Source: Thermofilaceae archaeon (GTDB lineage Archaea; Thermoproteota; Thermoprotei; Thermofilales; Thermofilaceae). From it: a stretch of 29,332 nucleotides of DNA. Within the stretch, counting starts at the first letter, position 1, and the number at the start of each line of letters is the position of its first letter. Made by a program: the position numbers and the translations under genes. The DNA is taken from contig JALVKT010000118.1 of assembly GCA_027027675.1 (NCBI GenBank), positions 1 to 29,332 on the forward strand. Direction: 5' to 3'. The notes under the pieces are model-generated. The model ran no database searches and was not told the origin of the DNA. It was given only the letters and a program-made list of their open reading frames with translations. Positions 8,502 to 15,500 of this stretch are shown here, piece after piece.

Positions 8502-8513
8502 ACTAAAATTATA
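8502..8513 (+). promoter_or_regulatory. TATA box of C/D box sRNA 2
   Basis: CTAAAATTATAG lies in the 37-base gap between the two sRNA genes, centred about 27 bases before the first base of the terminal stem of sRNA 2 (8535-8536). This matches expected promoter spacing and argues that sRNA 2 is transcribed independently. Confidence 0.55.
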
Positions 8514-8534
8514 GGCCCAGCTTCCTACATAAAA

Positions 8535-8598
8535 CGGGGGCTGTGAAGACTTGAACCCGAATTGACCCGTGATGAAGGCCGTCGCAGCTGAGCCCCCT
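8535..8598 (+). ncRNA. C/D box sRNA 2, predicted tRNA-targeting D' guide
   Basis: The layout is textbook for an archaeal double-guide C/D RNA: terminal stem GGGGGCT (8536-8542) with AGCCCCC (8591-8597), C box GTGAAGA (8543-8549), 12-base guide (8550-8561), D' box TTGA (8562-8565), 3-base spacer, perfect C' box GTGATGA (8569-8575), 12-base guide (8576-8587) and perfect D box CTGA (8588-8591). The D' guide CTTGAACCCGAA is the exact complement of TTCGGGTTCAAG, a tRNA T-arm type sequence. The rule of the fifth base before the box would place methylation at about tRNA position 52, in the T stem. The D guide AGGCCGTCGCAG has no target I recognise. The 3' end meets the stop codon of the convergent eL33 gene. 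Confidence 0.8.
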
Positions 8599-8854
8599 AC
8601 ACTATTTCAACTTCCCTTCCCACGGCCTCTCCCGGTGGCTGACGCTTAAACCTCACAATCACCCTGCCTCTGCGGCCGTGAAGCCTCACTATCCTACCCG
8701 TGAAGACCGCGCCTGTCAAGGGATGCCGCCACACAACCTTCTTCCCCACAAGCTTGTGAAAGTCGCCCACACCGGCGCCCTCAACCTCCACTATGGCTTG
8801 AAGCGGGTAGTAGCGGTTTCCGCCGCGCCTGAAGGACACTATCTTGCCCTTCAT
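8597..8854 (-). CDS. rpl35ae: Ribosomal protein eL33 (L35Ae)
   Basis: The 85-residue protein belongs to the archaeal and eukaryotic large-subunit protein L35Ae/eL33. It shows the typical pattern of a basic N-terminus, a KKVVWRHP strand, a TG..FTGRIVRLHG segment, and a C-terminal RVIVRFKRQPPGEAVG motif. The length is right for archaeal members, which lack the longer N-terminus of some eukaryotes. The ATG is preceded on the minus strand by a purine-rich GGGGGATGGAG. A TATA-like CTATAAACA lies about 37 bases upstream, so it probably has its own promoter rather than depending on the epimerase gene 44 bases upstream. Its stop codon abuts the 3' end of sRNA 2 on the other strand. Confidence 0.9.
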   Translation of the reverse strand: MKGKIVSFRRGGNRYYPLQAIVEVEGAGVGDFHKLVGKKVVWRHPLTGAVFTGRIVRLHGRRGRVIVRFKRQPPGEAVGREVEIV

Positions 8855-8885
8855 GCTCCATCCCCCGAAAAAGGAGGAAGGAAAA

Positions 8886-8896
8886 ATGTTTATAGC
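8886..8896 (-). promoter_or_regulatory. TATA box of the eL33 gene
   Basis: The minus strand reads GCTATAAACAT here, centred about 37 bases before the eL33 ATG. This predicts a leader of about a dozen bases that would hold the purine-rich ribosome binding site. Confidence 0.5.
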
Positions 8897-8898
8897 GT

Positions 8899-10353
8899 TT
8901 ACCTCTGCTGCTCGAGAAGGTCTACGTTATCCCTAAACTCTAAGCCGTCTATTAGGCGGAGAGTAAGCGCCGCCACCTCCCTGTCAATCCTGTGCCTCAG
9001 CGCTTCGTCCTCCTGGTAGAGGGAGACTATCTCGTCCCTAAACCTCCTCCTTCCATCTTCTCTCAGGTTGAGGGCTATGAAGGAGTAGTAGCGGAACACG
9101 CTGGCCCAGGCCGGGTACTTGTAGCCCAAATCCTTTGTCACGCGCTTGTACTCCTCAAGCTGTTTCTCGAGAACCTCACTGTAAAGCGGCCCCTTCCTCT
9201 CAACCTCTCTTTCAACGTAGTCGATTACGGCGTCGTAGATCTCCTCGTATAGGCGGCGCGCCCTGCTGCCCGGAGGCTCCGAGGAGAGTATCTCTAGGAG
9301 CAACTCGTAGTAGACCCCTGAGACCTTGTACTTCAGCCTACCACCAGTCGCGGAGAGAAGCGCCTCGTAGACGCCGGGCCCCTTGCCGCTCCAAGGGCTC
9401 GAGCCGCTGCCGCTGTGGAACGAGAGGAGGGCGCCGTAGCGCAGCGCCACCGCTGCCGCCTCGTCGACGCGGCGGTAGAGTTCTGAGAGGCTGCCCCTGT
9501 AGTCCTGCTTTTTCTCGAAGCCTATGTTCGGCGCTATATAGTCGACCGGTATGCCGCGTTCCCAAAGCTCGTTCATGAAGAACAGCATTTCAGGGGGCCT
9601 AGTTATGTGGGGGGTCTCGTCAAAGGCTATCTCTACCCCAAACTCCCAGGGCGTCTTCTCCCTTATAATTCCGTACACCCTCTCCACGCCCTCCAGGCTT
9701 CTCCAGTACTTTACCGCCAACCTCTTAACCTCCCTCTCTCCCATCTTGTACACGTATTGCCGGCCGCTCTCACCTACAGCAACAAAGCGCCTCCCCACGT
9801 ACCTCTCAAGGATCTTCTCGTGCCCATCTATTTCCTCGAAGGCCGCCTCAACATCTCCCTCATCCATCGAGTCAGCGCCGTAACGTATGAGGTCACAGGT
9901 GTCTATAGTGTAGAAACGTATATAGCCCGTTGAAACCGCCTCCTCCACCTCGTCCCTTATGTAGCGTAGAGCCTCCTCAAGCTCTTCCTCGCTGGCCTCC
10001 GCCTCCTCCTTTACGCCGGAAATCCTCTTCACGGCCCTCACGCTTGAGGTTGAAAGCGTCACATGGTCCGCTTCTAGCTCCACGGGCACGTTTAGCCTCC
10101 TCGCAGCATCTCCCGCGAGCGTCAGGTACCGCCTAATAGAAGTGCCCGTATGCCCCTTAGTTATCTCGTAGCGGCCGGGAGGAGCGTTGATAACGTATTC
10201 CGGCGCGGTTTCACGGCCATAGGACAGCATCAGGGTTCCGGCGACGCGGGCCTCTCTGAAGGCCCAGAGTATGCCGTTTAGGAGCACCTCGGGGATCCTG
10301 ATTCCAATTGCAGGGTGGTGTATCACGCCTAGGTAGAGGGGTGTCTCGCGCAT
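8899..10353 (-). CDS. UxaE-family (tagaturonate/fructuronate epimerase-like) sugar acid epimerase
   Basis: The 484-residue protein matches, in length and in remembered motifs, the UxaE family (Pfam UxaE), first described as the hexuronate C4 epimerase of Thermotoga maritima that links galacturonate and glucuronate catabolism. Diagnostic stretches are EFGVEIAFDETPHIT (about 235-255), PNIGFEKKQDYRG (about 285-297), the glycine- and serine-rich FHSGSGSSPWSGKG (about 311-325), and GGRLKYKVSGVYYE soon after. These contain the His, Glu and Asp residues expected to hold the metal and substrate. No signal peptide is seen. No other hexuronate genes (isomerase, reductase, kinase, aldolase) are in the window, so the true substrate in this archaeon is open. 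Start ATG at 10353; TATA-like GTTATTA lies about 30-35 bases upstream. Confidence 0.75.
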   Translation of the reverse strand: MRETPLYLGVIHHPAIGIRIPEVLLNGILWAFREARVAGTLMLSYGRETAPEYVINAPPGRYEITKGHTGTSIRRYLTLAGDAARRLNVPVELEADHVTLSTSSVRAVKRISGVKEEAEASEEELEEALRYIRDEVEEAVSTGYIRFYTIDTCDLIRYGADSMDEGDVEAAFEEIDGHEKILERYVGRRFVAVGESGRQYVYKMGEREVKRLAVKYWRSLEGVERVYGIIREKTPWEFGVEIAFDETPHITRPPEMLFFMNELWERGIPVDYIAPNIGFEKKQDYRGSLSELYRRVDEAAAVALRYGALLSFHSGSGSSPWSGKGPGVYEALLSATGGRLKYKVSGVYYELLLEILSSEPPGSRARRLYEEIYDAVIDYVEREVERKGPLYSEVLEKQLEEYKRVTKDLGYKYPAWASVFRYYSFIALNLREDGRRRFRDEIVSLYQEDEALRHRIDREVAALTLRLIDGLEFRDNVDLLEQQR

Positions 10354-10406
10354 TGCAACAAAAAATATGTGGAAAGAAGGTAATAACGTTGGCCCGGGAG
10401 GACAGG

Positions 10407-10883
10407 CTACTTTATAATCTCGAAGGAGAGCTTGCAGACACCCTTCTCGGGATCCACGTTTATCTCCTTGATCTTACTCTTTACGCCCATCTTCTTGCGG
10501 ACGAGGTACGCAACCGAGTTCATGAGTGGGCAGATAAACGGTGTCACGCCATTCTCTAGGAGCTTCTTCTCGACGTCGAGCAGGGAGCAGCCCCTCACCT
10601 CTAGTGAGAAGAAGCCGTCTCCCTTTTCAACGTTAAAGGACTTGCTGAAGCCCAGCTTGTCGACGTAGAAGCTGCCAGCGGCTTCGAGAAGCTCGTCTAG
10701 AGACGAAGTTTCAATGTTTTTTCCGAGGACATCCTGCATTTCCTCGTATATTGTCTCGCCGATGAAAGGCGCGAAGGCCAGGCTGCTTTTTCCCAGGGCG
10801 TCCCAGAGGGCCTTCTCCACGCCATACAGTATAATTTTCAGCAGCTTCGTTCTCTGCTCACCCGCGCCTTCCATTCTATCCAC
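10407..10883 (-). CDS. Uncharacterised protein with V4R-like C-terminal pattern
   Basis: This protein of 155-158 residues is not confidently assigned. The N-terminal part has KLLKIILYGVEKAL and later AFAPFIGETIYEEM helices. The C-terminal half has a GFFSLEVRGC strand, FICPLMNSVAYLVRKKMG and a final CKLSFEI strand. The spacing of the three Cys (near 99, 118 and 149) and the closing strand recall V4R-type small-molecule-binding domains found in archaeal regulators, but this is weak pattern matching. Two starts are possible: GTG at 10883, 25 bases after an AAATATTTTT TATA-like box (leaderless), or ATG at 10874, six bases after GGTGG. It lies between valS and the epimerase gene on the same strand. 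Soluble; no membrane segment or signal peptide. Confidence 0.6.
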   Translation of the reverse strand: MDRMEGAGEQRTKLLKIILYGVEKALWDALGKSSLAFAPFIGETIYEEMQDVLGKNIETSSLDELLEAAGSFYVDKLGFSKSFNVEKGDGFFSLEVRGCSLLDVEKKLLENGVTPFICPLMNSVAYLVRKKMGVKSKIKEINVDPEKGVCKLSFEIIK

Positions 10884-11017
10884 CCATTAGGTGTATTCCA
10901 GGAAAAAATATTTAGTGATTTGGTGCCAATGTCTGCATTATTTTTTAAAGAATATTCTAAATTTATTTAAAAATGGACGTAAACGATAATATAAATTATT
11001 TAAAGAAAACACTAAAA
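10884..11017 (-). terminator. AT-rich valS 3' region, probable U-tract terminator and promoter of the next gene
   Basis: This 134-base gap is far more AT-rich than its surroundings. Read on the minus strand just after the valS TAA it carries several T runs (for example TTTTAGTG, then CATTTTTAAAT, then CTTTAAAAAA), as expected for archaeal factor-independent termination. Its distal part near 10901-10913 holds the TATA-like box of the 158-residue gene. No coding potential is evident. Confidence 0.5.
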
Positions 11018-13468
11018 TTACTCATTAATAATGTTCACAGCCACACCTTCCAGGCCTTCAACCCTCCTTCCCTTGTCAACGTCGCCCACGTGAACTATGA
11101 CCTCAGCAGCCCTAAGCGTCCCCGCAACATCCTCGGCTATCTCGCGCAGCTCCTCCGACACCTCGGGGTCCTCGGTGTATATGTGGACCGCCTTTATCTC
11201 CGCTCCCAGCGGTATCCTCAAGTCGTGTTTAAGCCTCCTGGCCTCGGCAATGATCTTTATCGCCTTTTCGCCGAGCATGGCCGGGCTCTCCTCCCAGGAC
11301 GGCTTTTCGGGCCATGGAGCAGTCGTGATGCTCTCCCACTCGTAGCCGGGGAAGAGCCTGTGGTAGAGCTCCTCGGCTATGTGTGGCGTGAATATGCTCA
11401 TCATGCGGTAGAGCGTTAGGAGAACTGTTGATAAGGTGTAGAGAGCGGCCTCGTCGCTGCCCCTGGCTAGGCGGTACTTTATGGCCTCCAAATAGTGGTC
11501 GCAGAGCTTGTGCCACGCGAAGTCTATTAGGCGGAGCGATGCGCCCTGGAAGTCGTATTTTTCGAGGCTCTGCGTCACCGCCTCTACGGTATCGGCTAGC
11601 TCCCTGAGGATCCAGTGGTCGACGGGCCTGAGCTGAGGCGTCTCTGAGAAGTTGTAGGTGTACTCTTTCAGGTATCTATAGGCGAAGCGGCTTGCATTCC
11701 AGATCTTTGTGAGGAAGCGCTTAGTGTACTTTAGGCCTTCCCAGCTGAACCTGACGTCCTGCCCCGTACTTGCGGCGGTTGCCACCCAGAGGCGGAACGT
11801 GTCCGCGCCGAATCTTTCGACGACGTCGAGTAGGGCCACGTAGTTGCCGTAGCTCTTGTGCATCATCCTGCCGTCGGTGCCGCGCACCATGCCGTTTATA
11901 AGGGCCGTCTTGAACTGCGCCTTCCCGAAGAGGGCTACGCCGCGCAGTATGAGGTAGTAGTCCCACGTTCTAATGATGTCGTAGCCGTTCGGCTGGAGGT
12001 CTGCTGGGAACAGGCGCTCGTCCATGTTGTCCGGCCACCCGGCGTGCACGGCGGCGGTTATGCTTGAGTCCATCCACGTGTCCATGACGTCCGTCTCACC
12101 CACAATGTTTGTCGAGCCGCAGACGGGGCACTTCTTGACGGGTGGGGGGTCCTTGCGGGGGTCTATCGGCGTGTGCTCCTCGTCAACCACTATTACGTGG
12201 CCGCAGTCCTTGCAGTAGTACACCGGGAAGGGAGTTGCGAATAGTCTTTGCCTCGATATAACCCAGTCCCAGTCCAGGCTTTTAACCCAGTTTTCGAGGC
12301 GCTTGTACATGTAGGGTGGAACCCACTGGATGCGGCGGGCCTCCTCGAGAACCTTTGGGGCGAGCTCCCGGGACTTTACGAACCACTGATGCTTCGGCAG
12401 GATCTCCACTGGGGTGTGGCACCTCCAGCACGTCCCAACGCTGCTCTTGACGTTTTCTACCTTGACGAGCAGGCCCTTCTCCTTGAGGAGCTCCGCCATC
12501 TTGCGGCGGGCCTCCTCCACCTTAAGCCCTGCAATCGGGCCCGCATTCTCGTTCATGTAGCCCTTCTCGGTTATCGATATGATTAGGGGCAGGTTGTACC
12601 TCTTCTGCCACTTAACGTCCGTCTTGTCGCCGTACGTGCATATCATGACCGCGCCGGTGCCGAACTCCCGCTCAACATCCTCGTCCGCGATTATCGGCAC
12701 TTTACGCCCGTAGATAGGGACTATGGCGTGCTTTCCGACGAGGTGCTTATACCTATCGTCCTCCGGGTGAACCGCTACGGCCACGCAGGAGGGTAAGAGC
12801 TCGGGCCTCGTAGAGGCTATAACGAGGTCCTCGCCTGTCTCCTCGACCTTGAACTTGAAGTAGTAGAGGGGCCTGTCCCGCTCGACATACTCGACCTCCG
12901 CCTCAGCTATGGCTGTTTCACAGCGGGGACACCATATGACCGGGTGCTCCCCCCTATAGACGAGGCCCTTCTTGTACATTCGGATGAAGCTTATCTGCGT
13001 CTTCCTCCAATAGGAGGGGTCCATCGTCATGTACTCCGTGGTCCAGTCTATGCTCAGCCCAAGCGCTTTAAGCGCCTTCCTCATAGAGTCTATCCACTTC
13101 AGCGTGTACTTCTTGCAGAGCTCTATGAACTCCTGGGGGTCATACTCGCTTTTACGCTTCCCAGTCTCCTTTTCAACCCGCACCTCTGTTGGGAGGCCGT
13201 GGCAGTCCCACCCCTGCGGGAAGAGGACGTTGTAGCCCCGCATCCTCTTATAGCGGGCCACGAAGTCTATGTAGGAGAAGTTCAGCGCGTTCCCCACGTG
13301 CACCTCCCCGCTGGGGTAGGGGGGCGGCGTGTCTATGCTATAGGTGGGCCTCTCCCGGTCCTCCCTGTCGAACCTGTAAATACCCTTCTCCTCCCACACG
13401 CGCTGCCACTTAGCCTCTATCTCCGCGAAGTCGTACCGCTTGGGAAACTCCTCGCTAGGCTGGGACAT
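11018..13468 (-). CDS. valS: Valyl-tRNA synthetase
   Basis: This class I synthetase charges tRNA-Val. The 816-residue product (819 from the upstream GTG at 13477) has the HIGH motif as HVGN near residue 60, the GWDCHGLPTEVRVEKE block, the large CP1 editing domain with paired-Cys knuckles (WCPRCETA, GTCWRCHTP, YCKDCGH, KCPVCGS), and the signature KMSKS loop as MMHKS near 538. The DTWMDSSIT and TWDYYLILRG blocks fit ValRS better than IleRS or LeuRS. The anticodon-binding domain follows, and the protein ends soon after, without an obvious long C-terminal coiled coil. ATG at 13468 is preferred because AGGGGTGG lies a few bases upstream; a TATA box is centred near 13498. Confidence 0.93.
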   Translation of the reverse strand: MSQPSEEFPKRYDFAEIEAKWQRVWEEKGIYRFDREDRERPTYSIDTPPPYPSGEVHVGNALNFSYIDFVARYKRMRGYNVLFPQGWDCHGLPTEVRVEKETGKRKSEYDPQEFIELCKKYTLKWIDSMRKALKALGLSIDWTTEYMTMDPSYWRKTQISFIRMYKKGLVYRGEHPVIWCPRCETAIAEAEVEYVERDRPLYYFKFKVEETGEDLVIASTRPELLPSCVAVAVHPEDDRYKHLVGKHAIVPIYGRKVPIIADEDVEREFGTGAVMICTYGDKTDVKWQKRYNLPLIISITEKGYMNENAGPIAGLKVEEARRKMAELLKEKGLLVKVENVKSSVGTCWRCHTPVEILPKHQWFVKSRELAPKVLEEARRIQWVPPYMYKRLENWVKSLDWDWVISRQRLFATPFPVYYCKDCGHVIVVDEEHTPIDPRKDPPPVKKCPVCGSTNIVGETDVMDTWMDSSITAAVHAGWPDNMDERLFPADLQPNGYDIIRTWDYYLILRGVALFGKAQFKTALINGMVRGTDGRMMHKSYGNYVALLDVVERFGADTFRLWVATAASTGQDVRFSWEGLKYTKRFLTKIWNASRFAYRYLKEYTYNFSETPQLRPVDHWILRELADTVEAVTQSLEKYDFQGASLRLIDFAWHKLCDHYLEAIKYRLARGSDEAALYTLSTVLLTLYRMMSIFTPHIAEELYHRLFPGYEWESITTAPWPEKPSWEESPAMLGEKAIKIIAEARRLKHDLRIPLGAEIKAVHIYTEDPEVSEELREIAEDVAGTLRAAEVIVHVGDVDKGRRVEGLEGVAVNIINE

Positions 13469-13493
13469 GACAACCACCCCTAATAAGAGCTGG

Positions 13494-13503
13494 GAAATAT
13501 AAG
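13494..13503 (-). promoter_or_regulatory. TATA box of valS
   Basis: The minus strand reads CTTATATTTC here, centred about 30 bases before the ATG at 13468 and 21 before the GTG at 13477. The spacing fits the ATG better. Confidence 0.5.
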
Positions 13504-13580
13504 GGGATGGGTTCCCGCTGGGCTTCTAGAAGGATACGCCCGGCGTCTCCATCACCGCCATAGTCTCCGGGAGGGAAGCT

Positions 13581-13590
13581 AAAAAATATT
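13581..13590 (-). terminator. Probable T-tract terminator of the PDO gene
   Basis: Directly after the stop of the disulfide oxidoreductase gene the minus strand reads AATATTTTTT, followed by AGC. Such a T-run is the usual archaeal intrinsic terminator. No strong hairpin precedes it. Confidence 0.5.
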
Positions 13591-13593
13591 CCC

Positions 13594-14349
13594 CTAATGA
13601 TGGTGGTGATGCCCAAGCTCCTCGTCGATAAACGTCTCCTGAGGCTCAGCTATACCCAGTATCTCCTTTTCAAGCCTCTCAGGTATCTCCACCTCGTAGG
13701 CTTCGAGGATCTTCGCCACGAAGTAGGGGTCAGGCGCAGCCCCCTCGAACTCCACCTTGTCCTCCCCATCCACCTGTATCACGTTTTTAGGCACAGCGTA
13801 GACGCCGTACTTGTCCGCAAGGTCTGGGAACTCAAGCGCCTCTATCATGTCGCCGTAAATGTTCTTGTTTACCATGGCGAACCTGTGCGTCGCCCTGACA
13901 GCGAGCGGGCAGTAGGGACACGTTGGGGTGACGAAGATCATTATCCGGGTGGGCTTTGTAACGTATTTTTTGAGAAGCTCCGCGAGGTAAGGGGCCACAT
14001 CCGCATGCCCCCTTGACACGTCTATTATATCCTCCACGAAGGCTCCGAACTCGTAGCCAGCCGGGATGCCGAAATACCTGATGTTCCACTCCTCCGTGCC
14101 GTGTATCAGGAGCGCTGGGAACATGTCTATCTTGTACTTCTCGACTTCCGGCGCGCTCTTCTCTAGCTTCACATAGCTCACCTTGCCGTCGGAGGCCTTG
14201 TTTACCAGCTTCAGTATCTGCTCCGTGTCCTCACAGTAGTGGCAGTGCGCCTCCGGGTCCACGAAGAAGTATATCGTCACCGGGTTCTCGAGAGCCCTGA
14301 ACATCTGTCTGAGCTCGTTCACCAGTCCCTCGTCGTATTCTACCGGCAT
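13594..14349 (-). CDS. pdo: Protein disulfide oxidoreductase (PDO), two thioredoxin folds, C-terminal penta-His
   Basis: The 251-residue protein has the tandem thioredoxin-fold architecture of hyperthermophile PDO (glutaredoxin-like) enzymes, which form and reshuffle intracellular disulfides. The N-terminal unit carries CHYC at 36-39 and the C-terminal unit CPYC at 144-147; both have cis-Pro loops further on (DMFPALL and YAVPKNV). Without a signal peptide it is cytosolic, in keeping with the disulfide-rich cytoplasm of many hyperthermophiles. A thioredoxin reductase-like partner is not in the window. The protein ends in LGHHHHH, encoded by mixed CAT and CAC codons; this is extra to the usual family length of about 225-230. 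A TATA-like GGTATATCTG lies about 35 bases before the ATG. Confidence 0.92.
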   Translation of the reverse strand: MPVEYDEGLVNELRQMFRALENPVTIYFFVDPEAHCHYCEDTEQILKLVNKASDGKVSYVKLEKSAPEVEKYKIDMFPALLIHGTEEWNIRYFGIPAGYEFGAFVEDIIDVSRGHADVAPYLAELLKKYVTKPTRIMIFVTPTCPYCPLAVRATHRFAMVNKNIYGDMIEALEFPDLADKYGVYAVPKNVIQVDGEDKVEFEGAAPDPYFVAKILEAYEVEIPERLEKEILGIAEPQETFIDEELGHHHHH

Positions 14350-14452
14350 ATAACGTCCCCATCCACAGAGAAGACGCCAGCAGATATACCTTACCCCCTC
14401 TACACGCTTGAATTCCTAAATGATTGGGTAATATTCGGCGGCGCCACTTACA

Positions 14453-14755
14453 ATGCGAGACGCTATGAAGAGCGAGTGGCTACGATGGCCCACTATGGAG
14501 GAGGAGATACTGATAATCGAGAACACGGACCACGTGTTTTTCAACCTCCCCTACCGGCTCTACGAGGAGGGGCTTCGCGAACACCTAAAAGAGCTGGGGG
14601 TGGAAAAGGTGGAGAGCACCGACGACCCGCTCGGGGGGAGAAGGATCATTATCGTACTTGACAAACAATCGGCGCTCGAGCTTAAGGCGTGGATAACCAT
14701 ACAGGTTTCCAAGAACTCCTCCAGGTACTTCGTCACAGATCTAGAGGAGATTTAA
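14453..14755 (+). CDS. Uncharacterised small protein, about 100 residues
   Basis: The gene is open from the ATG at 14453 to TAA. The protein is acidic and soluble: a first strand (EEEILIIENTDHVFFNL) with no membrane character, a helix (YRLYEEGLREHLKELG), a GGRRIIIVLDK strand, and a C-terminal helix and strand. This beta-alpha-beta pattern suggests a small compact domain; no family is recognised. A TATA-like GTAATATTC sits about 21 bases before the ATG, and later in-frame ATGs exist at 14465 and 14495, so the exact start is uncertain. It is divergent from the PDO gene and its TAA overlaps the stop codon of the convergent SPOUT gene. Confidence 0.6.
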   Translation: MRDAMKSEWLRWPTMEEEILIIENTDHVFFNLPYRLYEEGLREHLKELGVEKVESTDDPLGGRRIIIVLDKQSALELKAWITIQVSKNSSRYFVTDLEEI

Positions 14756-15438
14756 CATATGGACGGGACAACCCCCTCCCGCAAAAGCCTTTCTTCGTCC
14801 TCTTCAACCCCGTAGAGCACATAGTCTATTTCCTCCTCGCTAATCACAGGCCTCCCCTCCTCTACGGGGTATGTGTATGGCAGCTCGACGCTCCACCCCT
14901 CAGGGTGCTTCAGCCTCAGCCCCCTAATAACCGGTATCTCATCCACCTCTACTCCCCGGGCAACCATCAAAGCCACGTAGACAGCCCCGTCAATCGTGTA
15001 CTGGCCCTCGCCGAGGCTGCGAGCCACAGCACCAAGCTTTTCCAGCTTCGATGTGAGGAGGGAGCGCGTCCTTCCCAGGGGCGGGTGAGCACCCATTATG
15101 CCGCCCACCACTACGGCCGTGGGCCCCGTAAAGTCGCTTGGGCTAAGCCTCTCCTTAGCCGTGGGGTCTAGAACTATTATACGTCTCCCCTCTAGTAGCC
15201 TGACTAGGTCCACGATGCTCTCCTCGAAAACCCTAGCGTCCCTCGCCAGGAGTTCCCTTTCACACCGGCTCTTCACGTTCGTTATCCATAGGTTGCCGGG
15301 CCCGGCCAGCCGTGAGGCGCTGCGAAGCTCTATGTGCATCCACTTGCTCGTGAACGGCTCTAGGTGCTCTATGATTATTAGGGGGCTGCTCAGCGGGGTT
15401 CGAGTCGTCACGGCGTCAGCCCTTGCACGGCTCATCAT
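14752..15438 (-). CDS. SPOUT-superfamily methyltransferase, Sfm1/PF04252-like
   Basis: This protein resembles the predicted SAM-dependent methyltransferases of family PF04252, whose yeast member Sfm1 methylates an arginine of ribosomal protein uS3. The family pattern is visible: an N-terminal IIIEHLEPFTSKW strand-helix, then the trefoil-knot core with VVVGGIMGAHPPLGRT, and a later ARSLGEGQYTIDGAVYVA segment corresponding to the LG..QMTTDTAV block of Sfm1. The start should be the ATG at 15438, or the adjacent one at 15435. A strong TATA box (15467-15476) lies about 33 bases upstream, and any longer frame would run through it. The product is 228 residues. Whether the archaeal target is RNA or a ribosomal protein is unknown. 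Confidence 0.75.
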   Translation of the reverse strand: MMSRARADAVTTRTPLSSPLIIIEHLEPFTSKWMHIELRSASRLAGPGNLWITNVKSRCERELLARDARVFEESIVDLVRLLEGRRIIVLDPTAKERLSPSDFTGPTAVVVGGIMGAHPPLGRTRSLLTSKLEKLGAVARSLGEGQYTIDGAVYVALMVARGVEVDEIPVIRGLRLKHPEGWSVELPYTYPVEEGRPVISEEEIDYVLYGVEEDEERLLREGVVPSIC

Positions 15439-15466
15439 AGCAGCGTTGAGAAGAAGGGCTAAGGAG

Positions 15467-15476
15467 ATATATAAAA
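15467..15476 (-). promoter_or_regulatory. TATA box of the SPOUT methyltransferase gene
   Basis: The minus strand reads TTTTATATAT, one of the best TATA matches in the window. Initiation should fall near 15446, giving a leader of about eight bases before the ATG at 15438. This argues against a longer start at 15480. Confidence 0.65.
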
Positions 15477-15500
15477 TCAAAAATTAGGTGTTCCCCGGCT

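Noticed and set aside
8536..8598. tRNA gene on the minus strand, suggested by GGGTTCAAGTC and 7-bp complementary ends
   Set aside because: It is only about 62 bases long, has no foldable T stem, D arm or anticodon arm, and the plus strand instead gives correctly spaced C, D', C' and D boxes. The tRNA likeness is explained by the guide being antisense to a T-arm.
10973..11419. 148-codon plus-strand frame beginning in the AT-rich gap
   Set aside because: Mostly antisense to the valS 3' end; only the first few residues lie in non-coding DNA.
12944..13483. 179-codon frame on the plus strand within valS
   Set aside because: Antisense shadow of valS; no domain features.
14239..14661. 140-codon frame on the plus strand overlapping the PDO start and the 100-residue gene
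   Set aside because: It runs through the PDO gene start and promoter and has a mixed, non-protein-like composition; the 14453-14755 frame is better.
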